Below, in pieces: positions 45,015 through 54,849 of a DNA stretch of 64,000 nt. Numbering within the stretch: the stretch's first letter is position 1; each line of letters begins with the position of its first letter. Source of the stretch: Cylicocyclus nassatus (taxonomy: Eukaryota > Nematoda > Chromadorea > Rhabditida > Strongylidae); contig CATQJL010000001.1 of NCBI GenBank assembly GCA_958299035.1, positions 21,063,433 to 21,127,432 of the forward strand, in the 5' to 3' direction. A program made the position numbers and the translations under genes. The notes under the pieces were generated by a model. That model did no database searches and had not been told where the DNA came from. It saw only the letters and a list, made by a program, of their open reading frames with translations.

Positions 45015-45625
45015 ATTTTTGCACAATTCACCATCCCTTCTATCTCCTCCGGAAGGAAGTCTTGAGCTGCTTTAAGGCGTCCGTAATCCACAAAAAAGTA
45101 CTATCGAACGCTCCTTGCTGAAATCTACTAGGAGCACTGCGCGCTGCTTCACAACTCTGCGAAGAGACGTCCACAGAAAGATTTAAGAATATTGAAATCG
45201 GAATATCAAAGACATGCTGCAACTTGAAAGATTCTCCGTGACAAGCTGAGCACAACGCTTTTTTCCGATCCAGAATATACTTATTCCAAACAAAGTTAGA
45301 ATAGAATTAGAAGTGAAGAGTAGAATTTGAAAACTCGCGATTTTTCCAGAATTCACCAAAGCTTCTATCTCTTCTGGTAAAAAGTCCGCGGCTACTTTTA
45401 GCGCACGCTACTTATAAGGACAGTACTATCGAATAGCCTACTAGAATCCTCTATGTTGGATAGGCGCTGCGTCACATTTTTGACCCCGCAGAAGATTTAA
45501 GAAAACTGGGAACGGAATATCAAGGACATGCTACACATCAAAAGATTTGTCTTGGCGAGCTAAACACAGTGCTGCTTCCGGATTCAGAATATATTCATTC
45601 CGAAAGAGAATATGGCGCTGTGTAA
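45015..45625 (-). repeat. Tandem duplication, ~330-bp period
   Basis: 45015-45295 and 45340-45625 share, in the same order, AATTCACCANNNCTTCTATCT, AGTACTATCGAA, AGAAAGATTTAAGAA/AGATTTAAGAAAACTGGGAA and ACATGCTNCA. They end in CAGAATATANTNATTCC. On the minus strand the first copy is open (KKALCSACHGESFKLQHVFD, then IPISIFLNLSVD), with a CxxCH pair. The second copy has stops in that frame. This fits a duplicated, decaying gene fragment. A ubiquitin-protease-like zinc ribbon was considered but is not supported enough to name. Confidence 0.4.
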
Positions 45626-46247
45626 TTTCCTTGATTCTCTTCATTTCGCGGAATGCTTGGAAATCCGCGACATTCACAGAGATTTTACAGGTTCTGTGAG
45701 CGGTATTGTGTACTAAGGAAGTATTTTGCGAGATTTGTGGAATTTTCCGAAGGTTACCAGCTAATGCATGTAATCAGCGCACTGTGCAACGCAACAGACG
45801 CAGAAGTTTGAAAGGATTTGTTGGAACTGACAGACTAGCATACGCCTACCGTACCCGCCTCCCTTGCTGCGTCACTTTATTATTATTATCAGCGCATTTG
45901 ATCGCCTAACAAATTTTCGAGGATATATATTTGCAAATTGATTCCCAGCGAATATTTGCCGCAACTCTGCAGTAGCTTTACCTCTACCTGCGAAGCCGTG
46001 TAATAACCTCGGGACCAGCATAGGTAAAGATCACTCTGTGATCGGTCAGATTGTTCAGAACACTAATGAGAAGTCACTTAAAACATTTGATTTTGGCTAA
46101 AAAAACGTGAGCTAAATTATGGCCAGTTCTGTAAGAGTCACATCCCAACTGACTATCGAGCCAAATGCTTTATGAATTGTTTCTTTTCATGTTGGATTTT
46201 ATCACAATTTGAGGCAAATTCAAAAGTTCTCGGGCTTCTGGAAAGTA

Positions 46248-47051
46248 TTAGGTTGGTGCAAAAGTAATGCGCGTTTTTTTCTCCCTCGTTCATTAAAAAT
46301 TTATAGAGCTTCATACAACCGCACTTAAAATCAGAATTTCATTGCACTTACTTTTTCGGCCAGAATTCAAGCACGAGTAAAGGCATTCTTTTGAAAAATT
46401 AACTACTGTGTATAGTAGAAATTTTCTACCCTATGCATGCTTTACTGTTTTCCTAGATATTACTTAGACTGAGATCTCGGCGCCTCAACATGAGTGATGG
46501 TTTTGGCCATTCTGTGGCCCATAGATTTCCTTTGAAGGGGGCAATCGCCAAAGTTTTGCTCATTTCTATAAGCGTGAGGGTGGGCCTCCTACTGACAGTT
46601 TTTGCAGAAATGTGGAAGCTGTTCAGCACACAGAAATTCGAAAATCTCCATATTTTGGGATTTTGAGGGCCTACGAAAAAATGTCGAAAAAAGCGGACAA
46701 TTTTAAATATTATTTTTTTCCTTTTCGCAAATATTTTTTGTTTGAGCTCTTTTGTACTTTTTTTGTACTACTGGCTTGCGGCTACAAGACCGTCAACTTA
46801 TCATTTATAACGACAAATCTAGGAAGTTATGATCAGTTAAAAACGAGGTTTTCGAAAAAAAATTTTTTTGCTTATCAATCCATATTTTCCCAGCGATTTG
46901 CGATGTTGACGTAAGTTAATGTGTGCTGTATAGAGAGAGGTTTGGTGCCTCTGATAAACTTTGCCGCACTGAAAAATATGGATTTTTTAGAAAATTATAG
47001 CACGTCAAAGTGAGAACTCGCAAAACGCGCATTACTTTTGCACCAACCTAA
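46248..47051. mobile_element. Non-autonomous mariner element (804 bp)
   Basis: The ends TTAGGTTGGTGCAAAAGTAA plus TGCGCGTTTT are perfect 30-bp inverted repeats, flanked by TA (46246-46247 and 47052-47053). They closely resemble the published mariner ends of the cecropia/irritans type, with TTAGGTTGGTGCAAAAGTAA in common. An active mariner is about 1.3 kb with a ~345-residue DD34D transposase. Here the 804-bp body has only a 100-codon frame (46612-46914) with no transposase motif, so it was mobilised in trans. The perfect ends suggest fairly recent activity. Confidence 0.85.
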
Positions 47052-47464
47052 TAGTTAAACTACTCGAATCGTTCCATGGAGTAGATTACCTTATCAGTGC
47101 TCTCATATGTGCACCTGCTATTGAGGGTAAATCGAATGCAGTAGGGTAGTTCATAAAAGTGGCATGAGATTCTGAAATGGCCCTGGAACAAATTATGTGT
47201 GGGGTTGCAGAAAATCAACTTCCCTACCTGATAAAGCTCTTTGAGGGAGCAGGTTTGGTTTTTTGCCAGCTTTGATCAGACAGGAGTCGGCTGCCGCACT
47301 GAATACTTAAGAGTACTGTCAGAGGTTTTCAAGGAGTGACTGTAGCAGTTTTAAATAGATGGAGAGAAAATAAGAGAAAACTACCTAAATGATGAGATCA
47401 CGAATGGTAATTATTAATTAGTAAATCAAAAACTTTAAAAATGGAATTTATATGAACGAAATTG

Positions 47465-47776
47465 ATGAATAAATGGAGAAGTGCCACCTTTTATGAGCAT
47501 TACGATTGCTACTACCGCAGAAAACAACCAGGATTAAATCATATTTGCTGTTTACCAAATCAAAAAAACCGTTTCTGCTTTAAAGCAAGAGTAACAGGAA
47601 TGGATGAGGACAGGGAAGGAACGACTAAAAAATATTGGGTTACAAGCAATCCAAAGACTTTCACTGTCTTTAAAAGCGTGAAATTGTGTGTTGATGATTG
47701 CATCCAGAAACCGTACTGCTCCGCAATTGCTTTCCAAGTACTACTGAGACCCTCGAAGGAGTCTTTTATGTTCTAG
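47465..47776 (+). CDS. Cys-rich PAN/apple-like reading frame
   Basis: The frame is open from ATG 47465 to the stop at 47774-47776, with a probable exon end at TTCCAA|GTACTA (47737). Cysteines occur in NHICCLPNQKNRFCFKARV and in FKSVKLCVDDCIQKPYCSAI. The second stretch (C-x3-C-x5-C followed by a hydrophobic AIAF) resembles the helix-and-core part of PAN/apple domains. These occur in many nematode secreted and matrix proteins and mediate protein or glycan contacts. No signal peptide follows this ATG, so an upstream exon is likely, and ATG 47465 may lie in intron sequence. A following exon was not identified. A non-PAN Cys-rich secreted protein is the alternative. Confidence 0.4.
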   Translation: MNKWRSATFYEHYDCYYRRKQPGLNHICCLPNQKNRFCFKARVTGMDEDREGTTKKYWVTSNPKTFTVFKSVKLCVDDCIQKPYCSAIAFQVLLRPSKESFMF

Positions 47777-48181
47777 TTTTGTACTTCATAGCTCTTCGTG
47801 ACTGACAGAAGAACTTTCTTAGCATTCCCCCTCAAACTAAAAAAGCACTTCCATCCAGAGAGTGCAAAAAATCTTACCTAAGCTTGAATACTAGATTTCG
47901 ACCTATGGACTGTATCTGTACATACCGTGTATGCTTGATATAACTGTGAAATATTGACATGGTCATTACCGGTACACAGTATTTACAGTAGTTTTACCGT
48001 ACTAGTGGTCATAAGAGCAAATTCGTCCCGAACTTCTCATGTAGCTTCAGCGTTATTGAACCTTGAGCTGTCACAAACAACTCGTCCGCAATCATCAAAT
48101 TGTACGAAGTGATCATAACGGTTTGGAAGGTTGTGGAAATAGGCTTGGATTATGATAATGTATAAATTGCAATGTTGCGAT

Positions 48182-48411
48182 CAGAGCTGGCGCAGATGGC
48201 TTGCAAGCAAGCTGGATATCGTTTTTGGGACAAAAAAGCAAACGGGGTATCGTTTTTGAGGCCGGAAAGATGCGTTTTGTAGTCACGTTTCGTCTTTCGA
48301 GCGTTTATTACGTTTAGGATTTAAGGTCAAAGGGGGCTTGGCGAAAATTCGCGAAAGTCAAGGGGACTTCGCTTTTTGCATTTTCCAAAAGCCACCTCGT
48401 GCCGAATCCCG
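48182..48411. mobile_element. hAT-like MITE, CAGGGCTCGGCACGAGG family, copy 1
   Basis: Diverged ends CAGAGCTGGCGCAGATGGCT and AAGCCACCTCGTGCCGAATC plus CCG. The flanks GTTGCGAT and ATTGCAAT match at 6 of 8 positions, consistent with an old 8-bp duplication. The interior CAAGCAAGCTGGATATCGTT and GTCAAGGGGACTTCGCTTTT are shared with the 52.6 kb copy. Confidence 0.6.
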
Positions 48412-48848
48412 ATTGCAATGCCTACCGTCTGAGACAAAAATTCACGTACTGATAACCGACATGAGTTGGGCGTTCAAAGAGATCCGGTGGCATTTCGAAG
48501 AACCTGAATACCGCTGCTACATTATCCGGGTCGTTCGTTTGCTGGTCGGCTGCAATAAAATATGAAATTTATATCTGTGGAGAAGAAAGTGAAATATGTG
48601 CTCACGTCAAAGCACGGTTTCCATGGCGTGTACTCCACGACCCAATATTCCCAAAGGCTTCGCATCATCGAAGAAATCGTGACGACATACCCTTTTGTGC
48701 CGATCTAGAAAGCGATTTTCAAATCTTTTTATGTAATCCGTCTAGACAGCATTGAAATAGGCATTATATCAATAGAAATTACATCATATCCTATCTCCTT
48801 CCGTTCCTTCCCACAGACAGAGATCGGACCAAGCTTACTCCCATATAT

Positions 48849-48861
48849 GGGGGGGGGGGGG
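48849..48861. repeat. Homopolymer G tract (13)
   Basis: Thirteen G in a row after CCATATAT. Confidence 0.9.
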
Positions 48862-49043
48862 AGGTTATATGCAATAAAGATATATCGAGTTAGGAATTTT
48901 TCTGCAGGTTGTTATCCGTTAAAGGGATAGAATGACTGCAGCTTCAATTTTCCAATTCAATTGCTTGGATCATTATGCTTGAAACCCTTTTTCCACAACC
49001 TCTTCTAGGAGCTATGTTTGCTTGATAGGTTTTCTTCCTTGCA

Positions 49044-50280
49044 TAGACTTCAGAAATTCCAAAATAGCTTTCATTCAAAAGTTTCCAGACATTTTTGAAT
49101 TCAGAAATTCAAACAGCATTCTGAGCTCAATCAAGAGTTAGACAGAGGTCACAAAAAGATCAGCCGTCTAAGAAATATTCTTCAAAGTTTAATTTATTTT
49201 GGTAGAGCGTTTCTACATATGTACGTATCGCAACAGGACAAGCAATCTGCAGGGTCCTTCCAGATATTACATTTTGAAAAAAATTTCAGTCAACTCATAT
49301 AATACTTTTGGTTTTCTTGCATCGTAGTTTGCAGTATGCTTCCTTACAACCCAAAGCGGCATGCCGGATGTTGTGACAACGCCTCCAACCATGCCATGTT
49401 TTCTTGATTGTTTGTGTTTTCGTAACAACTGCAAGTCTTTGCCTACCCCAAGCCCTTCGAAAGGGTTTTGCACCCTCTTTAGTGGCTCCAAGTGTTCGCG
49501 CCTGTGCTCTATATCTCGAATCCGCCATCAGGGGCCCGGTCCGATGATTGACATCCTTCCCAAAGCTTTCAGCGTCTCCTAAATTTTGCTCTCTGCTTGC
49601 TTAAGTGCTTCGAGAAGCGCATACTGAGTCCACTATGAGGGGGGGGGGGCGGATCAAATAACGTCAAACATAGATTGTGTGGCGCTTAGTCGCAACAGTA
49701 TAATATCATGGGAATTACGCCTTCGCCATGAGATTTTAGATCTTCGAAATTCCGTGGGAAAGGCCTGTCATCGAGATTTTGCGAAATTAACGCGGAGCTT
49801 TCGTAGGGGTGCGAGGGAACTTCCTCGAAAGTTTGGCGAAAGTTCCGAACATTTTTTCGGTCAAATTACCCCGCTAGTAACTCAAAAAATAATTTTCACA
49901 TTGCCATGACGTCATATAATCTTTTCTCCTCCGCAACGCGATTTTTTCCTGCATATGATGTTTTCATTCCAAAATGCTATCATCTTGCGCAAAGACTCGT
50001 CAAGGGCTACTTGTCTCGATCAAGTCCCCCTCTCGTCGAGCAGTAACGCGGAAATTGCCAAAACATAACGAAGTTTTGATGTCATGCGCTTCAAATCACA
50101 TAAACGATTTCTGCCCTGTCGATTCCAAAAAACTTCAGAAATTCCAAAATAGCTTTCGTTCAGAAGTTTCCAGAGAAGTTTTGAAGATAAAATTACCTTC
50201 AAAGAGCGTATGGGCTCAATCAAGCGATAGACTGAGGATAAAGAGGATTAAAGCCATACGGAATATTCTCGAGAATTGAA
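49044..50280. repeat. Diverged direct duplication around 49.1 and 50.2 kb
   Basis: ACTTCAGAAATTCCAAAATA plus GCTTTC occurs at 49044 and again at 50129, about 1,085 bp apart. Both are followed by TTTCCAGA, then GCTCAATCAAG and a block ending in GAATATTCT/AAATATTCTTC. The second copy is open to a stop (KKLQKFQNSFRSEVSREVLK, then QSSDRLRIKRIKAIRNILEN), while the first has a stop in the same frame. A duplicated 3' exon with one decayed copy is possible. Between them the minus strand at 49267-49528 is open in two frames at once, and no product is recognised. Confidence 0.35.
49639..49649. repeat. Homopolymer G tract (11)
   Basis: Eleven G in a row following CCACTATGA, within the duplicated 49-50 kb region. 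Confidence 0.85.
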
Positions 50281-50289
50281 TTTTGAGTG

Positions 50290-52560
50290 AAAAGGCTCTC
50301 ACGAGTAGTTTTCCGTTAGAACTAAAGTGAGAAGAGGGTCTCATGCAATTTTGCAATGGGAAAAACTAAGGTAAAAATTATTTAATCAGATTTTGAAGAT
50401 CCGGTTTTGCTTTTGTCAGTTTTAAAGAGCTAAACACTGATCATTTGGTGAACTCACAAGCAACAACTGTCTCAGACATTATTTTGGGGAGTTTCGGGAC
50501 TGGGGGTAGGAGGGTAAGATTGGGGGAGGAAAGAAGGGGGACGCAAAAACCTTATTTTAGTGATTGGGCATGGGTGGACTATTTTGCTCAGATCTTTTCA
50601 TAATAATCCTATAATTTTAACAAAACTGCGGCATTTTGGGAAATTTGTACCTTGCCGGGTACAGCTCTGCTACGAGTTTACTACACATAGATATAACTAT
50701 TAACTATTGATTATTACATAACTATAACTACTTGAACTCCGCCCCCAACCCCTCCCACATAAGTCATTTTATACCACAAGCCATCCTAACTATAATCTCA
50801 ACGCTTTACCCTTTTATGCGCTCTTATGATTGAAAAATACCAAGTTTTACATGAAAAACCCAAAAAAGTAGCATTTCGGCACATTCGGACCATCTTTGTT
50901 TCTCAATTGTGAGCTCCGGAAAAAATCCACCAAATACATCTTTGGGTAATACTATTTGTCAGTTATATAAAGACCAAGTTGAAGAGATTTTTTGGAAGAA
51001 GATCCGATTCTAAAGGTGGCTAAAAAAATTTGATTTTTGGCTCCAAATTTTGGCTGGTGTAAGACTTCTTGGTGGTGTTTTTGTGGAGCGCACCTCGAAT
51101 CGATGTTCCCTAAGTCTATCAGGAAAACAAAAAAGAACTCGATTTATTTGAAAATAAGTTTTACTTTTGGGAATACATACTTCACTCTGGAAGGGGAGGA
51201 AGTGGAGAGTCTTTTGGAGCTCTAAAATTGTTAAGAACATGCAAGTACCCTGATTTCTTTTCTGATTATAATGATTCCATAAGGCGTATAATAAGCCTCT
51301 CAAAAATACTCTAACAAGACAAGCGAAGCCATAAGCTTGCTGAAAATTCAAAAAAATTTGGTTAAAGAATCACTCGAAAGCCATCGTTACGCCTTCTCCA
51401 CAAGCTTCCGAGACTACCCTATTACTTTTCACGCTCGAGTTAAGTTCTCGTCTCCGTAGTACTGAACCCATCGTTTCCCACTTAACCATATCTCATCGCT
51501 CATACCTCCACTAGTCGTTCCCATAACGATTATGTACTTCTTTCCGTCGTTCCGATGGTTCTTCTTAACTTCCTCGTCTTCAATGTCTGCTCGTAATGCC
51601 CGCCCTCACCAGCTACTTCGCCGCTTCAACAGATATGTCGTGCTTTGAGTGGACCCATGGGAAAGCTCTAATCTTTTCCGAACTCTCGATTGCAGCTTGA
51701 TTTACTTCCTTTCGTGGAGAAATTATTGTCATAGATAAGGCCAATAAAACACTTCTAAAGCTGCTTAGCTACGCCAACTAATCTCAGTCAGTTTTTCTGC
51801 AAATAGGGATTTTCTAGCTCTATTTCCTCGCAGACAATTTTCAACTCGATTTGCTCTCAAGTTCTTTTTTTTTTGAATATTGGGTAGACGTCAGTTTGAT
51901 CACAAATGAATTACTCCTTCTAAGGTTTATGATTTTCCAGGACTAAAGTAGCTGGAAGGGGGGGGGGGGGCGAGACAGATTCAGCAGTGTCTATATCTTC
52001 AAGTGGGTAAGTTCTGCAAGGGGTTTTTCTAAATTTTCACATGGGCATAAATTTCCGAAGCAGTTTGCAGAACTAAAGGAAATTTTTTTCTTTTCAATTT
52101 AGAATGCGAACAGCAGTAATTTCCTTCAAAGATACACCTGTTCTTTATATTTTTTGTTTATCTTACTTTATATTTATATTTATATTTTTGACATGTAATT
52201 TAGACATTTGACATCCATTAAGATCAAGTGGCGTTAAAAACCTTCATTTACTTCTACAAATCTTAGAAAAATCTCATTGTCGCAAGAAATCAACCTCTCC
52301 AAAGAAATGCGTTAAAAAATGAAATCCACGAGATGAGGCAAAAGTTTCTTCTTTTCTTTCTTCTTCATACTTATACACCTAACATTATGCCAAAAACAAT
52401 GTGCAACGTAGTTATTCCCATTTCAGCAACAACGAAAACTCCTGCAAAATCCGATGACAGAACTTTCTAAAAGAAGTGTAAATAGTGCTGTGCCCTGCTG
52501 ACGCAGGAAAGGTAAAAATTTGGGTTTCCATTTCTGCGAAGACTTCAAGAGAAATCTATG
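50290..52560. other. No supported gene
   Basis: The minus frame 51010-51351 (113 codons) and the plus frame 51037-51225 overlap the same sequence and neither has splice support. A 13-G run lies at 51958-51970 and a TTTATATTTA microsatellite near 52160. Confidence 0.35.
51958..51970. repeat. Homopolymer G tract (13)
   Basis: Thirteen G in a row after GCTGGAA. Confidence 0.9.
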
Positions 52561-52574
52561 ACGCGATGTTCACT

Positions 52575-52823
52575 CAGGGCTCGGCACGAGGTGGCTTACA
52601 AGCAAGCTGGATATCGTTTTTGGGACGAAAAGCAAAGGGGGTTTCGTTTTTGTGACCGAAAAGACACGGAAAATTGGCGACGGCGACCTTTTTTTTAGTC
52701 GACGTTTCGTTTTTTGGGGGATTTTGGGGAATTTTTCAGGTTTGGGACTTCGTAAAAATTCCCAAAAGTCAAGGGGGACTTCGCTTTTTCCATTTTCATC
52801 TAGCCACCTCGTGCCGAGCCCTG
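52575..52823. mobile_element. hAT-like MITE, CAGGGCTCGGCACGAGG family, best copy
   Basis: Left CAGGGCTCGGCACGAGGTGG plus CT is perfectly mirrored by AGCCACCTCGTGCCGAGCCC plus TG. Identical 8-bp flanks TGTTCACT lie at 52567-52574 and 52824-52831, the target size of hAT elements. The 249-bp body holds GATATCGTTTTTGGGAC and a T-rich middle. This copy defines the family; diverged relatives are at 48.2 and 63.2 kb, with fragments at 29.7, 30.5 and 63.6 kb. Confidence 0.85.
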
Positions 52824-53063
52824 TGTTCACTCCAGGCTGAAGCAGTTGCCAATTATTTTGCCTAATGCTTCGCTTATGAAGATGTTAAGATTTCTCTCCT
52901 TTCTTATTTGAGCATTATTTTCCACATTACGGTTCTCCTTCTTATGATTCAAGGATTTTCAATAAAATTTTATTACTTTACCAAAACCTACACTTACCAA
53001 TTCATTAACCCTTGCGATTGGCTACTTTCAGTCAGCTGAGTTCTATCAGTCTTCTCCCTAAAA

Positions 53064-53304
53064 CTATGACAGTGCAAAAAAAAAGCCGGGAGGTGTGAGA
53101 TTTTCCAAAATGAGAGTGGTGTGAGCCTGACCCCGCATCTGAAGGATTTGCAGTACTGATAATAATTTGCGATGAAAGTGTACTAGACAGGAAGACAAGA
53201 TCACTTACTTTTTTAAACGTCTTGTCAACTATAGAATTGAATTTTTCAAAATTTTTTCTCTCAAATTGAACATTTGAGTAGCGAACAAGAAATTTTGTAA
53301 ACAT
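53064..53304 (-). CDS. Candidate two-exon minus-strand gene
   Basis: Exon 53304-53209 starts at ATG and encodes 32 residues (MFTKFLVRYSNVQFERKN, then FNSIVDKTFKK). It ends at an ideal donor AAA|GTAAGTGA. The acceptor ATCCTTCAG at 53139-53141 opens exon 53138-53064 in phase (ATG CGG ...), reading RGQAHTTLILENLTPPG and ending at TAG. The result is 56 residues, short and without a recognised domain. Other downstream acceptors would give other proteins, so only the first exon and its donor carry weight. Confidence 0.22.
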
Positions 53305-53445
53305 TGGTCGATTGATTTTGTTTTTGTTTCGCTCCTTTACCTGAAAGGAGAGTTTGAATTTCGGGCATTGTTGATCGATTTATTAATGATTTTTGTAATT
53401 ATTTACAATACTATAGTAACGGGCTATTATCCTATTATCATTTTA

Positions 53446-53969
53446 TTAGGTTGTTGAGTAATTCTTGCATCAAAATTTTTGAAATTCTGTTACTTGTTCC
53501 AACTTAAATGAATTCTTCTGGTTTGATACATATTAGAGAAAAAAAATCATTCGCCTTTTGAATGCGCTTGATTCAAATTTCCTTAAGGGTTTATGGCAAG
53601 GTGCTTGATTCAAAATTTCTTGAATGCATATGGCAACGATATGATTTGAGTAAGAGAAATACCCAAAAAGTGATTTTTCGGTTTTTGCTCACCAAAATCG
53701 CTAAAATGTCCAAAATTCAAATTTATCTTGGGTGTCACTTTAATGACCTACTGTTTTGAAATAAAAGAATTAGGTAGTGATTGGATGTCTCTGCAGCTTA
53801 CGAATTTCGATTTTTTTTCCAAATTGCTTGTTGATTTTGTTTCATATTGATTTTCTAAAATGTGCCATAAAATACTGGTCTTGATATAAACAATAAGCAT
53901 CTTTTCGAAATCACCTGGAACACTTTAAAACAATTCTATTTTTGCTGCAATTATTGTGTTTTAACCTAA
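53446..53969. mobile_element. Diverged TTAGGTT-ended element
   Basis: The left end TTAGGTTGTTGAGTAATTCT plus TGCATCAAAATTTTTG partly mirrors the right end, read outward as TTAGGTTAAAACACAATAAT plus TGCAGCAAAAATAGAATT. TA precedes the left end, but TG follows the right one. It resembles the TTAGGTTG elements at 8.6, 46.2 and 61.3 kb and is probably an old relative. Confidence 0.35.
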
Positions 53970-54379
53970 TGTATTTATTATTATTATTGCTGACTAATTG
54001 TTCGAAATACAATTTTCTAATCGTTATTGTGAGGTAGGGTAGGAGCCCTAAAATATGACATAACAATGGGATTTTACCACTTTGATTTCAATATGGTTTC
54101 CAGAACTACAGTTGACCGAAGTCCATTTAGACTATCAAATTACTGAAAAAAATTCAATTTTGAACTCGACTAGCTGACTCGTTAACCCTTGCCGACTGGG
54201 TGTTGACTAGGTCCGAGCGGGAGGAGGGGGGAGGGGAGCTGAGCCGAAGTTCTGGCACGGATTCACGCCTCTATTTGCTGCATGGCCGAGCATGGTCTCC
54301 AGGGATTCGGGACGTCGAAACGGCTGACAGCGTTCCACGGATTTGAAATATTGTACACGCAACTGCTCGATTCGCCCCA

Positions 54380-54700
54380 TAATCGCCTAGATACCAGAGC
54401 GAATTTCGCCATTTCACCGCTTGCAAGGGCAAATCGACGCGGAACTTTTGCAGATGGTTTTCGGACTTTTTCTGAAGTAAAGGCCAAAAATTTCGCTAAT
54501 TTTACCATGTCTTATACAACTTAGAAAATCTAATACTCGCACTCCTATCTTTGATCTGAGATAAAGTCCATTTTTCAATATTGTTTTTTTTTCAAAACTT
54601 TCTTGTTCTGCTAAAAAGAGCAAATCGAAGCGAAATTTCGCAGAAAATGCTTTCCATTTTTTCTTCCAGATTTTGTGCTTTTTTCATAACTAGGATGAGC
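54380..54700. repeat. Degenerate duplication, ~190-bp period
   Basis: AGGGCAAATCGACGCGGAAC plus TTTTGCAGATGGTTTTC near 54427 is echoed by AGAGCAAATCGAAGCGAAAT plus TTCGCAGAAAATGCTTTCC near 54617. Similarity fades on both sides. The paired frames on opposite strands at 54263-54524 are not called genes. Confidence 0.4.
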
Positions 54701-54849
54701 TGCTGCTTATCTCCCTTTAGGTGGTTAGCTGTTTTTTCGTATGATCTCAATTTTTGTGCGATTCTTGTTATGTATGACTCTTTGCAGCAGCTTTACATAC
54801 ATCGAAGAGATAATGATCATCACCTAGGAGACGATTCTAAGTAGCATCT

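Noticed and set aside
44738..45121. 127-codon plus-strand frame
   Set aside because: It opens with a GTG, overlaps the tandem-duplicated region, and the second copy does not keep the frame.
46612..46914. Possible mariner transposase inside the 46 kb element
   Set aside because: The 100-codon frame has none of the DD34D or helix-turn-helix patterns, and the element is too short for an intact transposase.
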